64,000 bases of DNA from Rhodococcus spelaei (GTDB lineage: Bacteria > Actinomycetota > Actinomycetes > Mycobacteriales > Mycobacteriaceae). Below are positions 52,083-61,481 of the stretch, in pieces. The notes under the pieces were generated by a model. That model ran no database searches, was not told the DNA's origin, and worked only from the letters and a program-made list of their open reading frames with translations. The stretch covers positions 1 through 64,000 of the forward strand of contig NZ_VIGH01000007.1 of assembly GCF_006704125.1 (NCBI RefSeq), read 5' to 3'. The first letter of the stretch is position 1, and the number at the start of each line of letters is the position of its first letter. Made by a program: the position numbers and the translations under genes.

Positions 52083-53363
52083 TCAGTGCGCCACGGGACA
52101 GCGGCCGCCGGCGGACCCTCCGGTGCCGTAGTCGACCTCGAAACTCTTGACCCCGTTGATCCAGCCGGACTGCAGTCGACTGGGATCGCCGAGTTTGGTG
52201 ATGTCGGGCATGTGGTCCGCAATCTTGTTGAAGATCAGGTCGATCTCCATCCGCGCCAGGTTGGCGCCGATGCAGTAGTGCGGTCCGGTACCGCCGAACG
52301 CAAGGTGCGGGTTCGGATCCCGGGTGATGTCGAAGACGTTCGGATTCTCGAAAACTTCCTCGTCGAAGTTCGCCGACCCGTACAGGAGTACCACCCGCTG
52401 TCCCGCCTTGACCTCGGTTTCACCGATCTCGGTGTCCACCAGTGCCGTCCGCTGCATCGAGGTGATCGGGGACGCCCAGCGGATGATCTCGTCGGCGGCG
52501 GTCTTCGGGCGGTCCCGCTTGTAGAGCTCCCACTGCTCGGGGTGCTCGAGGAACGCCATCATCCCCATCGTCGTCGCGTTGCGGGTGGTTTCGTTCCCTG
52601 CCACCGCGAGCATGATGACGAAGAAGCCGAACTGCTCCGGCGTCAGTGCCTCGCCGTCCACGTCCGCGTGCACCAGCTGCGAGATGATGTCCTCGGTCGG
52701 GTCCTCGCGCCTGGCCTCGGCCAACTGGTAGGCATAGCCGAGGATCTGCGCCGACGCCATCCGCGACGCGCCCTCGAGGGTCTCGTCGTCGTAACCGGTC
52801 ATCTGGTTCGACCAGTCGAACAACTGCCGACGTGCGTCCTGCGGAACTCCGAGCAGCTCCGAGATCGCTTGCATCGGAAGCTCACTGGCCACCTCCGTGA
52901 CGAAGTCCCCCCTCGGGTTCGCCACCGCCGCACACGCGATCCGCTCGGCGCGCTCGTCCAGCGCCGAGCGCATCGACTCCACCGATCGCGGTGTGAACAG
53001 CCGGGAGACCAGCTTGCGCAGCTGGGTGTGCTCAGGTGCGTCCTTGTTGATCAGGACGTGCTTGGTCACCTCCAACTCCTCGGCGGAGATGTCGTCCTGA
53101 TGCCGCGGGATCGCCCCGTTGACGTTGTTGGAGAAGTCCTCCGGCCGCCGCGACACGTCACGCACGTCGGCGTGGCGGGACACCACCCAGGCACCGCCGT
53201 CGTGGAATCCACCGGTCCCCGGTTCCTGGGCGTTCCACCACACCGGGGCGCAGCGCCGCAGCTGCGCGAACTCTGCCAACGGAACTCGCTCGCCGTACAG
53301 CTTCGGGTCGGTGACGTCGAAGCCCGTCGGCAGGTCGAGCGTCGGTGCGTTCAACTCGGTCAT
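52083..53363 (-). CDS. Cytochrome P450, CYP125-like (sterol side-chain hydroxylase type)
   Basis: A 426-residue P450. The I-helix is FFVIMLAVAGNETTRNATTMGMMAF, K-helix ExxR in DEIIRWA, SANFDEEVFENP, and heme loop FGGTGPHYCIGANLARM with thiolate C364; the tail is GRCPVAH. These blocks match CYP125A1, the mycobacterial cholesterol 26(27)-hydroxylase, very closely as I recall it. By family it should oxidise a sterol side-chain terminus, with a ferredoxin as electron donor; the ferredoxin gene lies 3 kb upstream. ATG 53363 has AAAGG. It is immediately followed by the Mce permeases. Confidence 0.9.
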   Translation of the reverse strand: MTELNAPTLDLPTGFDVTDPKLYGERVPLAEFAQLRRCAPVWWNAQEPGTGGFHDGGAWVVSRHADVRDVSRRPEDFSNNVNGAIPRHQDDISAEELEVTKHVLINKDAPEHTQLRKLVSRLFTPRSVESMRSALDERAERIACAAVANPRGDFVTEVASELPMQAISELLGVPQDARRQLFDWSNQMTGYDDETLEGASRMASAQILGYAYQLAEARREDPTEDIISQLVHADVDGEALTPEQFGFFVIMLAVAGNETTRNATTMGMMAFLEHPEQWELYKRDRPKTAADEIIRWASPITSMQRTALVDTEIGETEVKAGQRVVLLYGSANFDEEVFENPNVFDITRDPNPHLAFGGTGPHYCIGANLARMEIDLIFNKIADHMPDITKLGDPSRLQSGWINGVKSFEVDYGTGGSAGGRCPVAH

Positions 53364-53386
53364 GGCTGGACCTTTCGTGTGGGAAG

Positions 53387-55018
53387 TCAGTCGATTCGGT
53401 GATCGGGTGCGTGCGCGGCGGTGTGGTCCTTGGCCCACCGGTACTCCGGCTTGCCGCTCGGCGTCCGCTCGACCTCCGGCACGATCCAGAAGGACCGCGG
53501 AATCTTGTAGCCGGCCAGTTGGCTGCGGGCATGCTTCTCGATGCTCTCGAAGTCGGGCAGGCCGTCTCGCGCGCGCATCACGACGGCCACCCGGTTGCCC
53601 CACCGCTCGTCGGGCACGCCGATCACGATCGCGTCGTAGACGTCGGAATGGGCCTTCACCACCGCCTCGACCTCCTCGGCGAACACCTTCTCGCCTCCGG
53701 TGTTGATCACCATGTTGCCGCGACCGAGCAGAGTCACCGAGCCGTCGTCCTCGATCCGGGCGCGGTCCCCGGTGACCACTGCCCGTTGAGAACGACCGTC
53801 TGCGAACACCTCACGGAAGATCTCCGCGGACTTGACCGGGTCGTTGTAGTACCCGAGCGGCACGGGTCCGATCTTGGCGAGCCAGCCCTCGGCTCCGGAT
53901 CCCGGTGCCTGCACCCGGTTCTCGTCGTCCACGACGACGGTGTGGCGGTGCGAACCCACCTTCGGTCCGCCGTGCTGCTCGAGCCCCTTGGTCGCGAACC
54001 CGATTCCCCCGAAACCGGTTTCGGAGGATCCGACCGAATCCGAGATCATCAGGTTCGGGAGGGCCTCGAAGAAGGCATCCTTGACCGAACCGGAGAACAG
54101 TGCGGCGCCGGAGGCCACCACGGCCAGGCTGGAGGTGTCCGCGCCGGCGCCGCGCAGCGCCTCCACCAGCGGCCTGCCCATTGCATCGCCGGTGATGACC
54201 ATCGCGGTCGGACGATGCCTGCCCACCAGCTCCCACGTGCGGGCGGCGTCGAACCTCGGGTCGTAGATCACCGCATTGCCGGCGAGCAGCGCGGTGAACG
54301 TCGGCATCAGCGCCGAGGTGTGGATCAGCGGCGGCAGGATCAGCATCCGCATCGGCTCCCCGGCCGCCCCCGTCCGGGACTGCTGGTACTCGTCGGCGAT
54401 CGGCTCACCGGTGAAGAAGTCCAGTCCGCCCGCGAGCACCCGCCACATGTCCTCCTGACGCCAGACGACGCCCTTGGGCCTGCCTGTGGTGCCGCCGGTG
54501 TACAGGATGTAGACGTCGTCGCCGCTGCGCTCGGCGAAACCACGTTCCGGAGAGGCCGCCGCGAGCGCGTCCTGGTAGCGGACCGAACCGGGCAGTGAGG
54601 GCTCGGTTCCGGTCGCGAGAGCGTCCGGGACGTCGACCAGGTGCCGGATCCGCGGGACCTGGGGCAGCGCCTCGGCCACCCGCTCGGCGAATCCGCGATG
54701 GAACACCAGCGCGTCCAGGTCGGCGTTGTCGTAGAGGTACACCAACTCGTCCGTGGTGTACCGGTAGTTCACGGTGAGTGGCACCGCCCGAATCTTGAAG
54801 GCCGCCAGCACGGCGACCATCGTCTCGATCGAGTTGTGCATGTGGATGCCGATGTGGCTACCCGCACCGAATCCGGCGGTCTCGAGGTGGTGTGCCAACC
54901 GGTTGGCGCGCTCCTCGAGCTCGCGGTAGGTGACCTCCTCCCCCGAGGCGATCAGGGCAAGACGGTCCGGCATCGCGTCGACCGAATGCTCGAACAGGTC
55001 GGCGAACGTGTAGGCCAT
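53387..55018 (-). CDS. Acyl-CoA synthetase, FadD19-like (steroid side chain)
   Basis: A 543-residue AMP-forming ligase. A3 loop YILYTGGTTGRPKGVVWR, A5 SVGSSETGFGGIGF, A7-A8 TGDRARIEDDGSVTLLGRG and the A10 lysine region SGKPEYRWAKDH. The VVWRQEDMWRVLAGGLDFFTGEPIADEY stretch and the SVGSSETGFGG block are shared with FadD19, which activates the C26 carboxylate of cholesterol intermediates. ATG 55018. It sits just upstream of the CYP125-like gene, so oxidation and CoA activation of the same side chain are linked. Confidence 0.9.
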   Translation of the reverse strand: MAYTFADLFEHSVDAMPDRLALIASGEEVTYRELEERANRLAHHLETAGFGAGSHIGIHMHNSIETMVAVLAAFKIRAVPLTVNYRYTTDELVYLYDNADLDALVFHRGFAERVAEALPQVPRIRHLVDVPDALATGTEPSLPGSVRYQDALAAASPERGFAERSGDDVYILYTGGTTGRPKGVVWRQEDMWRVLAGGLDFFTGEPIADEYQQSRTGAAGEPMRMLILPPLIHTSALMPTFTALLAGNAVIYDPRFDAARTWELVGRHRPTAMVITGDAMGRPLVEALRGAGADTSSLAVVASGAALFSGSVKDAFFEALPNLMISDSVGSSETGFGGIGFATKGLEQHGGPKVGSHRHTVVVDDENRVQAPGSGAEGWLAKIGPVPLGYYNDPVKSAEIFREVFADGRSQRAVVTGDRARIEDDGSVTLLGRGNMVINTGGEKVFAEEVEAVVKAHSDVYDAIVIGVPDERWGNRVAVVMRARDGLPDFESIEKHARSQLAGYKIPRSFWIVPEVERTPSGKPEYRWAKDHTAAHAPDHRID

Positions 55019-55049
55019 GCGAGGTCCTTACATGGGTCGGCCGCTCAGA

Positions 55050-56321
55050 CTACGTGGAGCGGCGAATTACGTAGAGAGGAAGGGGAATTCCACGATCTTC
55101 GAACACAAATCCCGCGCCGGTGCTGACCTTGGTGATCGCGACCTCGACGCATTCGGGTGCCGGCTCGGCGGCGGTGTCGACCGCGACGAGCAGGCCGTCC
55201 GGCTCCTCGGTCACCACCCGCACAGTGAAGTGCGGGTTCACCCCCCGCACCAACGCGTGCAGCGGCTCGAGGTGTTCGCCGTCGAGGAGGGTCGGCCAAC
55301 CGCCGTCGGCGTCGACGAGGCCGCGCCGGCCGATCCACAACGCGAGACTGTCACCGTCGAATCGGATCTCGCTGTCCACGTACTGCTTCGGGCCCAGCAG
55401 CGGGTGCAGCGACAGCACCGTGGCGAGTCCTTCGAGATCGGCGGGCAGGCCGAGCGCGTCGCGGATGCGCTGCGCGGCCACGCCCGCGATCCCGGTCAGC
55501 TGCTTGCGGGTGATCTCGAGGGCCTTGTCCTCGTCGACTCGCTTGCGCACCGCCAGGAGGAATCCGAGCGCGAGCAGGTGGTGCTGCAGGCACACCTCCT
55601 CGGCGATACGCACCAGCGCCGACTGGGAGAAGTCCGAGAACCTGACGTCGGCGAGCAGCGGTCCTGAGTAGTCGTGGTTGCCCTCGCCCGCGGTGTCGAT
55701 CGGGCTCAACTCGACGGCGACTGCAGCGGTTCGGCCGATCTGTTCGGTGTGCGACTCCATCACCGGCGGCACGTGCGCCTCGTCGATGATCACCGTCCAC
55801 GCGCAGTGCGGGTTGCGGTCCGCGGGCCTGCGTGGTGGCCGGTGAATCGGCCGCACCTGGGCGTGCGGATTGGTGGCCAGCGCGGTCGCATCGAAGGTCG
55901 GGTCCTCGATGTCGTGGCACATCGTCTTCACGTACTCGTCTCCGAGCGGTTCGACGTCCATCAGCGCGCCGCAGTGATCGAGCCAGAACTCGCCGTGCTG
56001 CGGGTCGTCGACCCGGTACCTGAAGTCCATGAACTGCGGCGGCGCCCCGATGTCGAGCTGCAGACCCTTGAAGATGGTCACCACGTCGTCGCCCTCGTAG
56101 TTCAACGCCCTCTGCATCCGGCGCGTGTACCAAGGACTGGACGCCTGCCACTCCTCGATCGCGACCTGCCCCATGCCGTCGCGGCCGAATTCCACGATCA
56201 GGTGGGCCATCCCGGACCGGTCGATGAGTTGGCCGCACAGCAGCAGTTCGGGCACCAGGGTCGCGAGGTCGTGCCGGGACAGGTCGGCGAACGAGCGCTG
56301 CGGACGCGTCACCGGACTCAC
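55050..56321 (-). CDS. Conserved-looking protein of unknown function in the P450-mce operon
   Basis: A 423-residue protein I do not recognise. It starts at GTG 56321 in a GTGA overlap with the SnoaL stop, so it is translationally coupled; the longer upstream frame is the SnoaL gene. There are no membrane helices or signal peptide. Notable stretches are YEGDDVVTIFKGLQLDIGAPPQFMDFRYRVDDPQHGEFWLDHCGALMDVEPLG (about 60-130), HIEDP-like MCHDIEDPTFD, CAWTVIID and a helical C-terminal half with EVCLQHHLLALGFLLAVRKR. Histidines and acidic residues could bind a metal. It looks like a cytosolic enzyme or sterol-binding protein acting between the SnoaL and FadD steps. Confidence 0.7.
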   Translation of the reverse strand: MSPVTRPQRSFADLSRHDLATLVPELLLCGQLIDRSGMAHLIVEFGRDGMGQVAIEEWQASSPWYTRRMQRALNYEGDDVVTIFKGLQLDIGAPPQFMDFRYRVDDPQHGEFWLDHCGALMDVEPLGDEYVKTMCHDIEDPTFDATALATNPHAQVRPIHRPPRRPADRNPHCAWTVIIDEAHVPPVMESHTEQIGRTAAVAVELSPIDTAGEGNHDYSGPLLADVRFSDFSQSALVRIAEEVCLQHHLLALGFLLAVRKRVDEDKALEITRKQLTGIAGVAAQRIRDALGLPADLEGLATVLSLHPLLGPKQYVDSEIRFDGDSLALWIGRRGLVDADGGWPTLLDGEHLEPLHALVRGVNPHFTVRVVTEEPDGLLVAVDTAAEPAPECVEVAITKVSTGAGFVFEDRGIPLPLYVIRRST

Positions 56322-56869
56322 CACAGCGGAACCGGCGCCTTGCCCACCGGGTACCAGCCGGGCAGGTGCTCGCCGGAGAGCGATCGCTGGATCCGCGACT
56401 GCATGCCCTTCGACAGCGCGTTGTTCTGGATCATCTCCATGAACAGCGCGGAGACGTTGCCGAAGTCGAAGAAGTCGCGCTGCCACGACCACTGGAAGTT
56501 CCCGCCGTACCGGAACCAGCTGCCGCCGATGCCGTACACGGCGTAGTTGCTGCCGTCCTCGCGCTTCGCGTCGGAGATCTGCTTCCACAGCCCGATCACG
56601 TTGCCGCTGCGCTCGTCGACGACGAAGTCCTGGTACGGGTACTCCCAGCCTTCAAGCCCGTTCATCTCCAGACCGAGCGCCACCTCCCGGATCTCCTCGC
56701 GTCCGACCGCCATGAAGTCCTGCTTCGGGCCGTAGTTCCAGCCGTAGGTCGCGTCCTCGGTGTACATGTCCGCCAACGGCTTCCAGTCGCCGGCCGCCTC
56801 GGCCTTCTTGTTCGCGTCGATCCAGCGCTCAACCATCTCGTCGAGCTCGGCGCGGTCGAATCCGGTCAT
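56318..56869 (-). CDS. SnoaL-like (NTF2 fold) protein of the sterol-type cluster
   Basis: A 183-residue NTF2-fold protein: DEMVERWIDANKKAEAAGDWKPLADMYTEDATYGWNYG at the N-terminus, then VVDERSGNVIGLWKQISDAK and GGSWFRYGGNFQWSWQRDFFDFGN. This class includes ketosteroid isomerase-like and dehydratase enzymes. ATG 56869 or TTG 56875 both follow GAGGGAGA. It is coupled by overlap to the unknown protein downstream. The D/Y/W set in the pocket is consistent with a small hydrophobic substrate; the reaction is not predictable. Confidence 0.82.
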   Translation of the reverse strand: MTGFDRAELDEMVERWIDANKKAEAAGDWKPLADMYTEDATYGWNYGPKQDFMAVGREEIREVALGLEMNGLEGWEYPYQDFVVDERSGNVIGLWKQISDAKREDGSNYAVYGIGGSWFRYGGNFQWSWQRDFFDFGNVSALFMEMIQNNALSKGMQSRIQRSLSGEHLPGWYPVGKAPVPLW

Positions 56870-56915
56870 CGTCAATCGTCTCCCTCGAGTGTGTGAAGTC
56901 TTCGTGTGGTTCGCG

Positions 56916-57113
<198 letters not shown>

Positions 57114-58565
57114 TCACCCCTCGCGGTCGGTGTGTGCGACCGGGCAACCTGCCGGGGCGGCTGCACCGGCACCCACCGATGCGGCACGCGAGGTCCGCCT
57201 GCGGTAACGCACCCGGCACGGTTGCTGCAGCTGCACGACCATCTTGCTGTGATCGTTGCGGTACGAGTCGGACGGCTGCGACATCTCGAACTCGTAGTCC
57301 CGCAACAGGATCGAGAAGATCGCCTTGAGCTGCATCTGCGCGAACGCGGCCCCGACACAGCGGTGCCTGCCCGCCCCGAACGGGATCCAGGTCCACCGGT
57401 TGACGATGTCCTCCTGGTTCGGGTCGATGTAGCGCCCGGGATCGAACTGGTCCGGCTGCGGGAAGTCCTCGGCGATCCGGTTCGAGATCGCCGGGGTCGC
57501 CGCGACGAGATTGCCCTCGTGAATCTGGTAGCCGCCGACCTCGAAGTCGCCGCGGGCCACCCGCAGCAGGATGATCAGTGGCGGGTGCAGTCGGAGCGTC
57601 TCCTTGATCACCGACTCGAGTACCGGGATCTGGCGCAGCGCATGGAAACTGATGTCCGCACCGTCGGAGTACAGCTCGTCGAGTTCGGTCACCACCCGTT
57701 CCATCGCGTCGGGGTGCCGCAGCAACTCGATCAGCGACCAGGCCGCGGTACCGGAGGTGGTGTGGTGGCCGGCGAACATCATCGAGATGAAGATGCCGGT
57801 GATCTCGTCCGCACTGAATCGCAGATCGCCCTTCTCGTCCTTGACGGACACGAGAATGTCGAGCATGTCGCGATCGTCTTTACCCTGCGGCGGATTCGCG
57901 ATCCTGCCGTTCATGATCTCCTGCACCAGGGCGACCAGCGCGACCCGGGCCTCGTCGCGGCGCCGGAAGCTCTCGATCGGCGCATAGGGATCGACGAAAG
58001 CGATGGCGTCGGTGCCCTGTTCGAGCTCGTGGTAGAGCTTGGCGAACCGGTCGTCGAGCTGGTCGCGGAACTTCTTGCCGATCAGGCAGGACGACGAGGT
58101 GTAGATGGTCAATTCGGCGAAGAAGTCGAGCAAGTCGATCTCGCCCTCCTCACCCCAGCCCGCGACCATCGCCTCGACCTCGGCGCCGATGGTGGCGGCA
58201 TGGCCCTTCATCTGTTCACCGCGCAACGCGGAGTTGTGCAGCATCTCCTTGCGCCGCTCGGGGCTGGCGTCGAAGACCACGCCCTCGCCGAAGATCGGCT
58301 TCATGAACGGGTAGGCGGCCTGCTGGTCGAGGTCCTCGTCGCTGGAGCGGAAGAAGAACTCGTTGGCCTCGGCGCCGGAGAGCAGCACCACCTCGCGGTC
58401 GGCGAGCTGGAAGATCCCGACGTCGCCGCACTCCTCGCGCACCCGGCGCATCAACGTGATCGGGTCGGTGCGCAGTTCCTCGAGGTGCCCGTGCTCGTGC
58501 TCGCCGCCGGACACCCGGGGTGGGTTGGGCAGTGCCGTGGACTTATCCTGCACTCCGTGTGTCAT
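57114..58565 (-). CDS. cyp51: Cytochrome P450 CYP51 (sterol 14-alpha-demethylase)
   Basis: A 483-residue P450. CYP51 family signatures are strong: FFAELTIYTSSSCLIGKKFR, I-helix ISMMFAGHHTTSGTAAWSLIELLRHP, RLHPPLIILLRVA, and NRWTWIPFGAGRHRCVGAAFA with thiolate C403. These match mycobacterial CYP51 closely from memory. It removes the 14-methyl of lanosterol/obtusifoliol-type sterols. The N-terminus is about 25 residues longer and there is a GCPVAH-type tail. ATG 58565 with AGGAGA overlaps the SDR stop. Most bacteria lack sterol synthesis, so it likely acts on imported sterols. Confidence 0.95.
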   Translation of the reverse strand: MTHGVQDKSTALPNPPRVSGGEHEHGHLEELRTDPITLMRRVREECGDVGIFQLADREVVLLSGAEANEFFFRSSDEDLDQQAAYPFMKPIFGEGVVFDASPERRKEMLHNSALRGEQMKGHAATIGAEVEAMVAGWGEEGEIDLLDFFAELTIYTSSSCLIGKKFRDQLDDRFAKLYHELEQGTDAIAFVDPYAPIESFRRRDEARVALVALVQEIMNGRIANPPQGKDDRDMLDILVSVKDEKGDLRFSADEITGIFISMMFAGHHTTSGTAAWSLIELLRHPDAMERVVTELDELYSDGADISFHALRQIPVLESVIKETLRLHPPLIILLRVARGDFEVGGYQIHEGNLVAATPAISNRIAEDFPQPDQFDPGRYIDPNQEDIVNRWTWIPFGAGRHRCVGAAFAQMQLKAIFSILLRDYEFEMSQPSDSYRNDHSKMVVQLQQPCRVRYRRRTSRAASVGAGAAAPAGCPVAHTDREG

Positions 58566-59368
58566 TTCGTCTCCTGCGAGGTGGTGGTCGGGAGCGGGTT
58601 GAGGGGCGCTTCGGGCTGGACCTCGACGAGGACCAGGTGCGCGCCGCGCGGTGCGCTGACCACAGCGACCACGGCGTTGGCCATGTCGGAGGCACGCAGG
58701 AAGAAGCCGTGCCGCGCAAACCCCCACTTGGTCCAGAGTTCGGCCACGGGGGCGAGGATCTCGGGGGTCGAATCCATCCCCATCCCGGTGAAAGTGGGAC
58801 CGGGCCGTACGATGGATGCGCGAATCCCGGTGCCCTCGAGCTCCATTCGCATCTGCCGGCCCATCGCCTCGAGTCCGGCCTTGGCCGCGTCGTAGGCGCC
58901 CATCCCCGGCCGAGGCCGGTCGGCACAGTCCGAACCGATCAGCACGAAGTCGCCGCGCCGCCGCGCCCGCATCCCCGGCAGCACCCGGTACGCCAACCGC
59001 TGCGCACCGACCAGGTGCACGTCGATCTGCTTGGCGAACCTGACGGGGTCCATCTCGTCCGCTGTGCCGAACTCGAGGTCGCCGGCGCCGGAGACGACGA
59101 TCTCTGCCGGGCCGAGAGCCGCCTCGGCGGCGGTGACGAACGCGTCGACCGACTCGTTGTCGGTGACGTCGAGGAAATGCGCGAACGCCTCTCCACCATT
59201 GCTGCGGATCTTCTCGGCTATCGCCTCGCTCTGCTCAACCCGTCGGGCACCGAGAGCGACCGGGTGACCGAGCTCGGCGAGCGCGTAGGCGGTCGCCTCG
59301 CCGATCCCGGACGAGGCGCCGCTGATCAGCGCCGGCCGCCGGTCCGGATTGGGTTCGAATCTGGGCAT
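58562..59368 (-). CDS. Short-chain dehydrogenase (Rv0765c-like)
   Basis: A 268-residue SDR with ISGASSGIGEATA (cofactor loop), VVSGAGD where NNAG is usual, a GSDCAD serine region and GAYDAAKAGLEAM (YxxxK). ATG 59368 shares bases with the CYP123 stop (TGATG); its own stop overlaps cyp51. Position between two P450s matches Rv0765c in M. tuberculosis. It probably oxidises an alcohol made by a P450; substrate unproven. Confidence 0.92.
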   Translation of the reverse strand: MPRFEPNPDRRPALISGASSGIGEATAYALAELGHPVALGARRVEQSEAIAEKIRSNGGEAFAHFLDVTDNESVDAFVTAAEAALGPAEIVVSGAGDLEFGTADEMDPVRFAKQIDVHLVGAQRLAYRVLPGMRARRRGDFVLIGSDCADRPRPGMGAYDAAKAGLEAMGRQMRMELEGTGIRASIVRPGPTFTGMGMDSTPEILAPVAELWTKWGFARHGFFLRASDMANAVVAVVSAPRGAHLVLVEVQPEAPLNPLPTTTSQETK

Positions 59369-60573
59369 CAGCGCACCTGCACCTTCACCGGCAGGGCCGC
59401 GAAGCCCCGCACGTTCGTCGAATGGACACGTTCCATCCCGGACTCGTCGACCTCGAATCCGGATACTTGGCGGGCGAACTCGGCGAGCGCGATGTTCGTC
59501 TCGAGCCGGGCCAGGTGGGCGCCGAGGCAGAAGTGCACGCCGCCGCCGAAGCTGGCCAGCTTGTTGGTCGAGTTGCGGCCGATCTGGTACTCGTCGGCGT
59601 CGTCGAAGACGTCGGAGTCACGGTTGGCCGAGCCGATCAGGAGCAGCATCTTCTCCCCCGCCGGCACGGTCTGGCCGTAGTACTCGAGATCCTCCGCGGT
59701 AGTCCTCGCGACGATCTGACTCGACGTGTCGTAGCGCAGCGTCTCCTCCGTCCAGTCGGACACCAGGCTCGGGTCGGCCAGCACCGGGGCCACCTGAGCA
59801 GGATTTCGTGCGCCCCAGTAGAGCGCATTGCCGAGCAGTTTGGTGGTGGTTTCGTTGCCCGCCACCACCATCAGGAACATGAATCCGAGGATCTCGGCGT
59901 CGGAGAGTTTGTCCCCGTCAATCTCCGCGTCGAGCAGCGCCGACGTGAGGTCCTCGGTGCGCGAGCGCCTGCGCTCGGCGATCATGTCCCGGTAGTAGGT
60001 CATCAGCGCCATCGAGGACTCGACCGCTGCCTGCGGGACGTCGAGAACGCCGTCCTCGCGGTGCACCACCAGGTCCGCCATCCGGCGCAGTTCGGCACGG
60101 TCCGGCTGCGGGACGCCCATCAACTCGGAGATGACGTCCATCGGCAGCTTGCCTGCGACCTCTGCGATCCAGTCGAACTCTCCCGCCGCGAGCGCGGGGG
60201 TCAGGTGCAGCTGGGTCAGCTCCAGGATGCGACCGTCGAGTTCGGCGACCCGGCGGGGGGTGAATCCGCGAGAGACCAACTGCCGCAACCGCATGTGCCG
60301 CGGATCATCCATCGCGAGGAAGGACATCACGTAGTGGGCGTGCGGGCCGTACGCTGCCGGGTCGAGCGAGACGCCGTTGGCACTCGACAGGCGGCGGTTG
60401 TCCTTGAACGCGTCGGCTACGTCCGCGTGCCGCGAGAGCGCCCAGAACCCGAGGTCCGGATTGTGGTAGATCGGCGACTCCTCCCGGAGTCGCTTGTACA
60501 CGGGGTAGGGGTCGTCGTGGAACTGGTAGTCGTACGGATTGAAGACCACCGGGTCGATCAGGGCTTCGGTCAT
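59368..60573 (-). CDS. Cytochrome P450, CYP123-like
   Basis: A 401-residue P450: I-helix GFMFLMVVAGNETTTKLLGNAL, ExxR in EETLRYD, heme loop FGGGVHFCLGAHLARLE with C349. Place in the locus (next to SDR-CYP51-ferredoxin and a TetR) equals CYP123 of M. tuberculosis (Rv0766c). Substrate unknown. ATG 60573 is 2 bp after the TetR stop. Confidence 0.88.
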   Translation of the reverse strand: MTEALIDPVVFNPYDYQFHDDPYPVYKRLREESPIYHNPDLGFWALSRHADVADAFKDNRRLSSANGVSLDPAAYGPHAHYVMSFLAMDDPRHMRLRQLVSRGFTPRRVAELDGRILELTQLHLTPALAAGEFDWIAEVAGKLPMDVISELMGVPQPDRAELRRMADLVVHREDGVLDVPQAAVESSMALMTYYRDMIAERRRSRTEDLTSALLDAEIDGDKLSDAEILGFMFLMVVAGNETTTKLLGNALYWGARNPAQVAPVLADPSLVSDWTEETLRYDTSSQIVARTTAEDLEYYGQTVPAGEKMLLLIGSANRDSDVFDDADEYQIGRNSTNKLASFGGGVHFCLGAHLARLETNIALAEFARQVSGFEVDESGMERVHSTNVRGFAALPVKVQVR

Positions 60574-60575
60574 CG

Positions 60576-61145
60576 CTACTCCAGGATCAGTCTTGCGGAC
60601 GCCTCGAGGCGTCCGGCAATGTGCGCGTAAGTGCCGTACCCCATGCCGGCGCGCAGAAGCGCTCCGGCATAGAGCAGTTCGAGAGTCTCGATGAGGTCGG
60701 GGTCACTGCCCGGCCCGAGCGCCGCGGCGAGTCGCCCGTGGATCTCGGCGCCGATCCGGCCGCGCAGATGCTCCACGTCCGGGTCTGCGCCGAGCAGTGC
60801 GTTGGTCACCGCTGCGGACACCGCCGGTTCGTCGGCGATCAGCAGAGCGATGTTCCGCAGCACCGCCAGCACCCGGGCGGTGCGGTCGAGTCCGTCACCG
60901 TCGACGACTGGCGAGCTCTGCAGCCGCCGCCAGAAGATCTCGGCGACGAGGTGTTCCTTCGAGGAGAAGTAGGTGTAGGCCGTGGCGGGCCCCACCCCGG
61001 CGCGCGAGGCCACCGCCCGCACCGTCAACCCGGCGAACTCCTGCTCGCGCAGTACCTCCACGCCGGCCTGCGTCAATCGGTCCACGGTCTCGGCCTGCTT
61101 CTCGGTCAGGCGCCGTCGTGTGGACTCGAAACTGGGACTGGACAC
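60576..61145 (-). CDS. TetR-family regulator of the CYP51 locus
   Basis: A 189-residue regulator: EKQAETVDRLTQAGVEVLREQEFAGLTVRAVASRAGVGPATAYTYFSSKEHLVAEIFW is the TetR DNA-binding part; the rest is a helical ligand domain. GTG 61145 gives the family length and has no clear ribosome site, so the mRNA may be nearly leaderless. It heads the minus-strand run and diverges from aldA; shared GTCCAG half-sites in the spacer suggest it controls both. Position equals Rv0767c of M. tuberculosis. The ligand may be a sterol intermediate. Confidence 0.92.
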   Translation of the reverse strand: MSSPSFESTRRRLTEKQAETVDRLTQAGVEVLREQEFAGLTVRAVASRAGVGPATAYTYFSSKEHLVAEIFWRRLQSSPVVDGDGLDRTARVLAVLRNIALLIADEPAVSAAVTNALLGADPDVEHLRGRIGAEIHGRLAAALGPGSDPDLIETLELLYAGALLRAGMGYGTYAHIAGRLEASARLILE

Positions 61146-61146
61146 A

Positions 61147-61181
61147 TGTCTGGACGCTACTACAGGCTCCTGTCCAGGACA
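61147..61181. promoter_or_regulatory. Candidate TetR operator at the tetR promoter
   Basis: TGTCTGGAC (61147-61155) and GTCCAGGACA (61172-61181) are inverted copies of a GTCCAGACA-type half-site, separated by 16 bp and directly upstream of the TetR start. The same half-site recurs at 61509 in the aldA promoter. The rest of the 399-bp TetR/aldA spacer (61182-61481) shows no gene or clear element. Confidence 0.5.
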
Positions 61182-61481
61182 ATGGTCGTCGAGTCGCGGC
61201 GCGCCGGTCGATTTCTTCATGTTTGCCGGCCCGAGCCCTAAGGAATGATCTTCTTGCCGGCAACTCGATTCATTGCATCTCTCCCTCTGATCGAACGAAC
61301 GGGGAACGGCGAACGGCGCGCACTGCACCCACCAGCCGGACATCGCGGGCGGAGAGGCTCGCGAGCGGCGGCGACTGCCCCGGCACTGACGGCCGGGCAA
61401 CGCGGCGGTGTGACGAAGAGTAGACACGACTTCCGCCGTTTGTCGATACCCGAACTCGAAATCGCTTCTGCCCGAAACCCA

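Noticed and set aside
56876-56915. Promoter for the SnoaL-unknown-FadD genes between ferredoxin and SnoaL
   Set aside because: Only 40 bp with no recognisable -10/-35; read-through from cyp51 is simpler.
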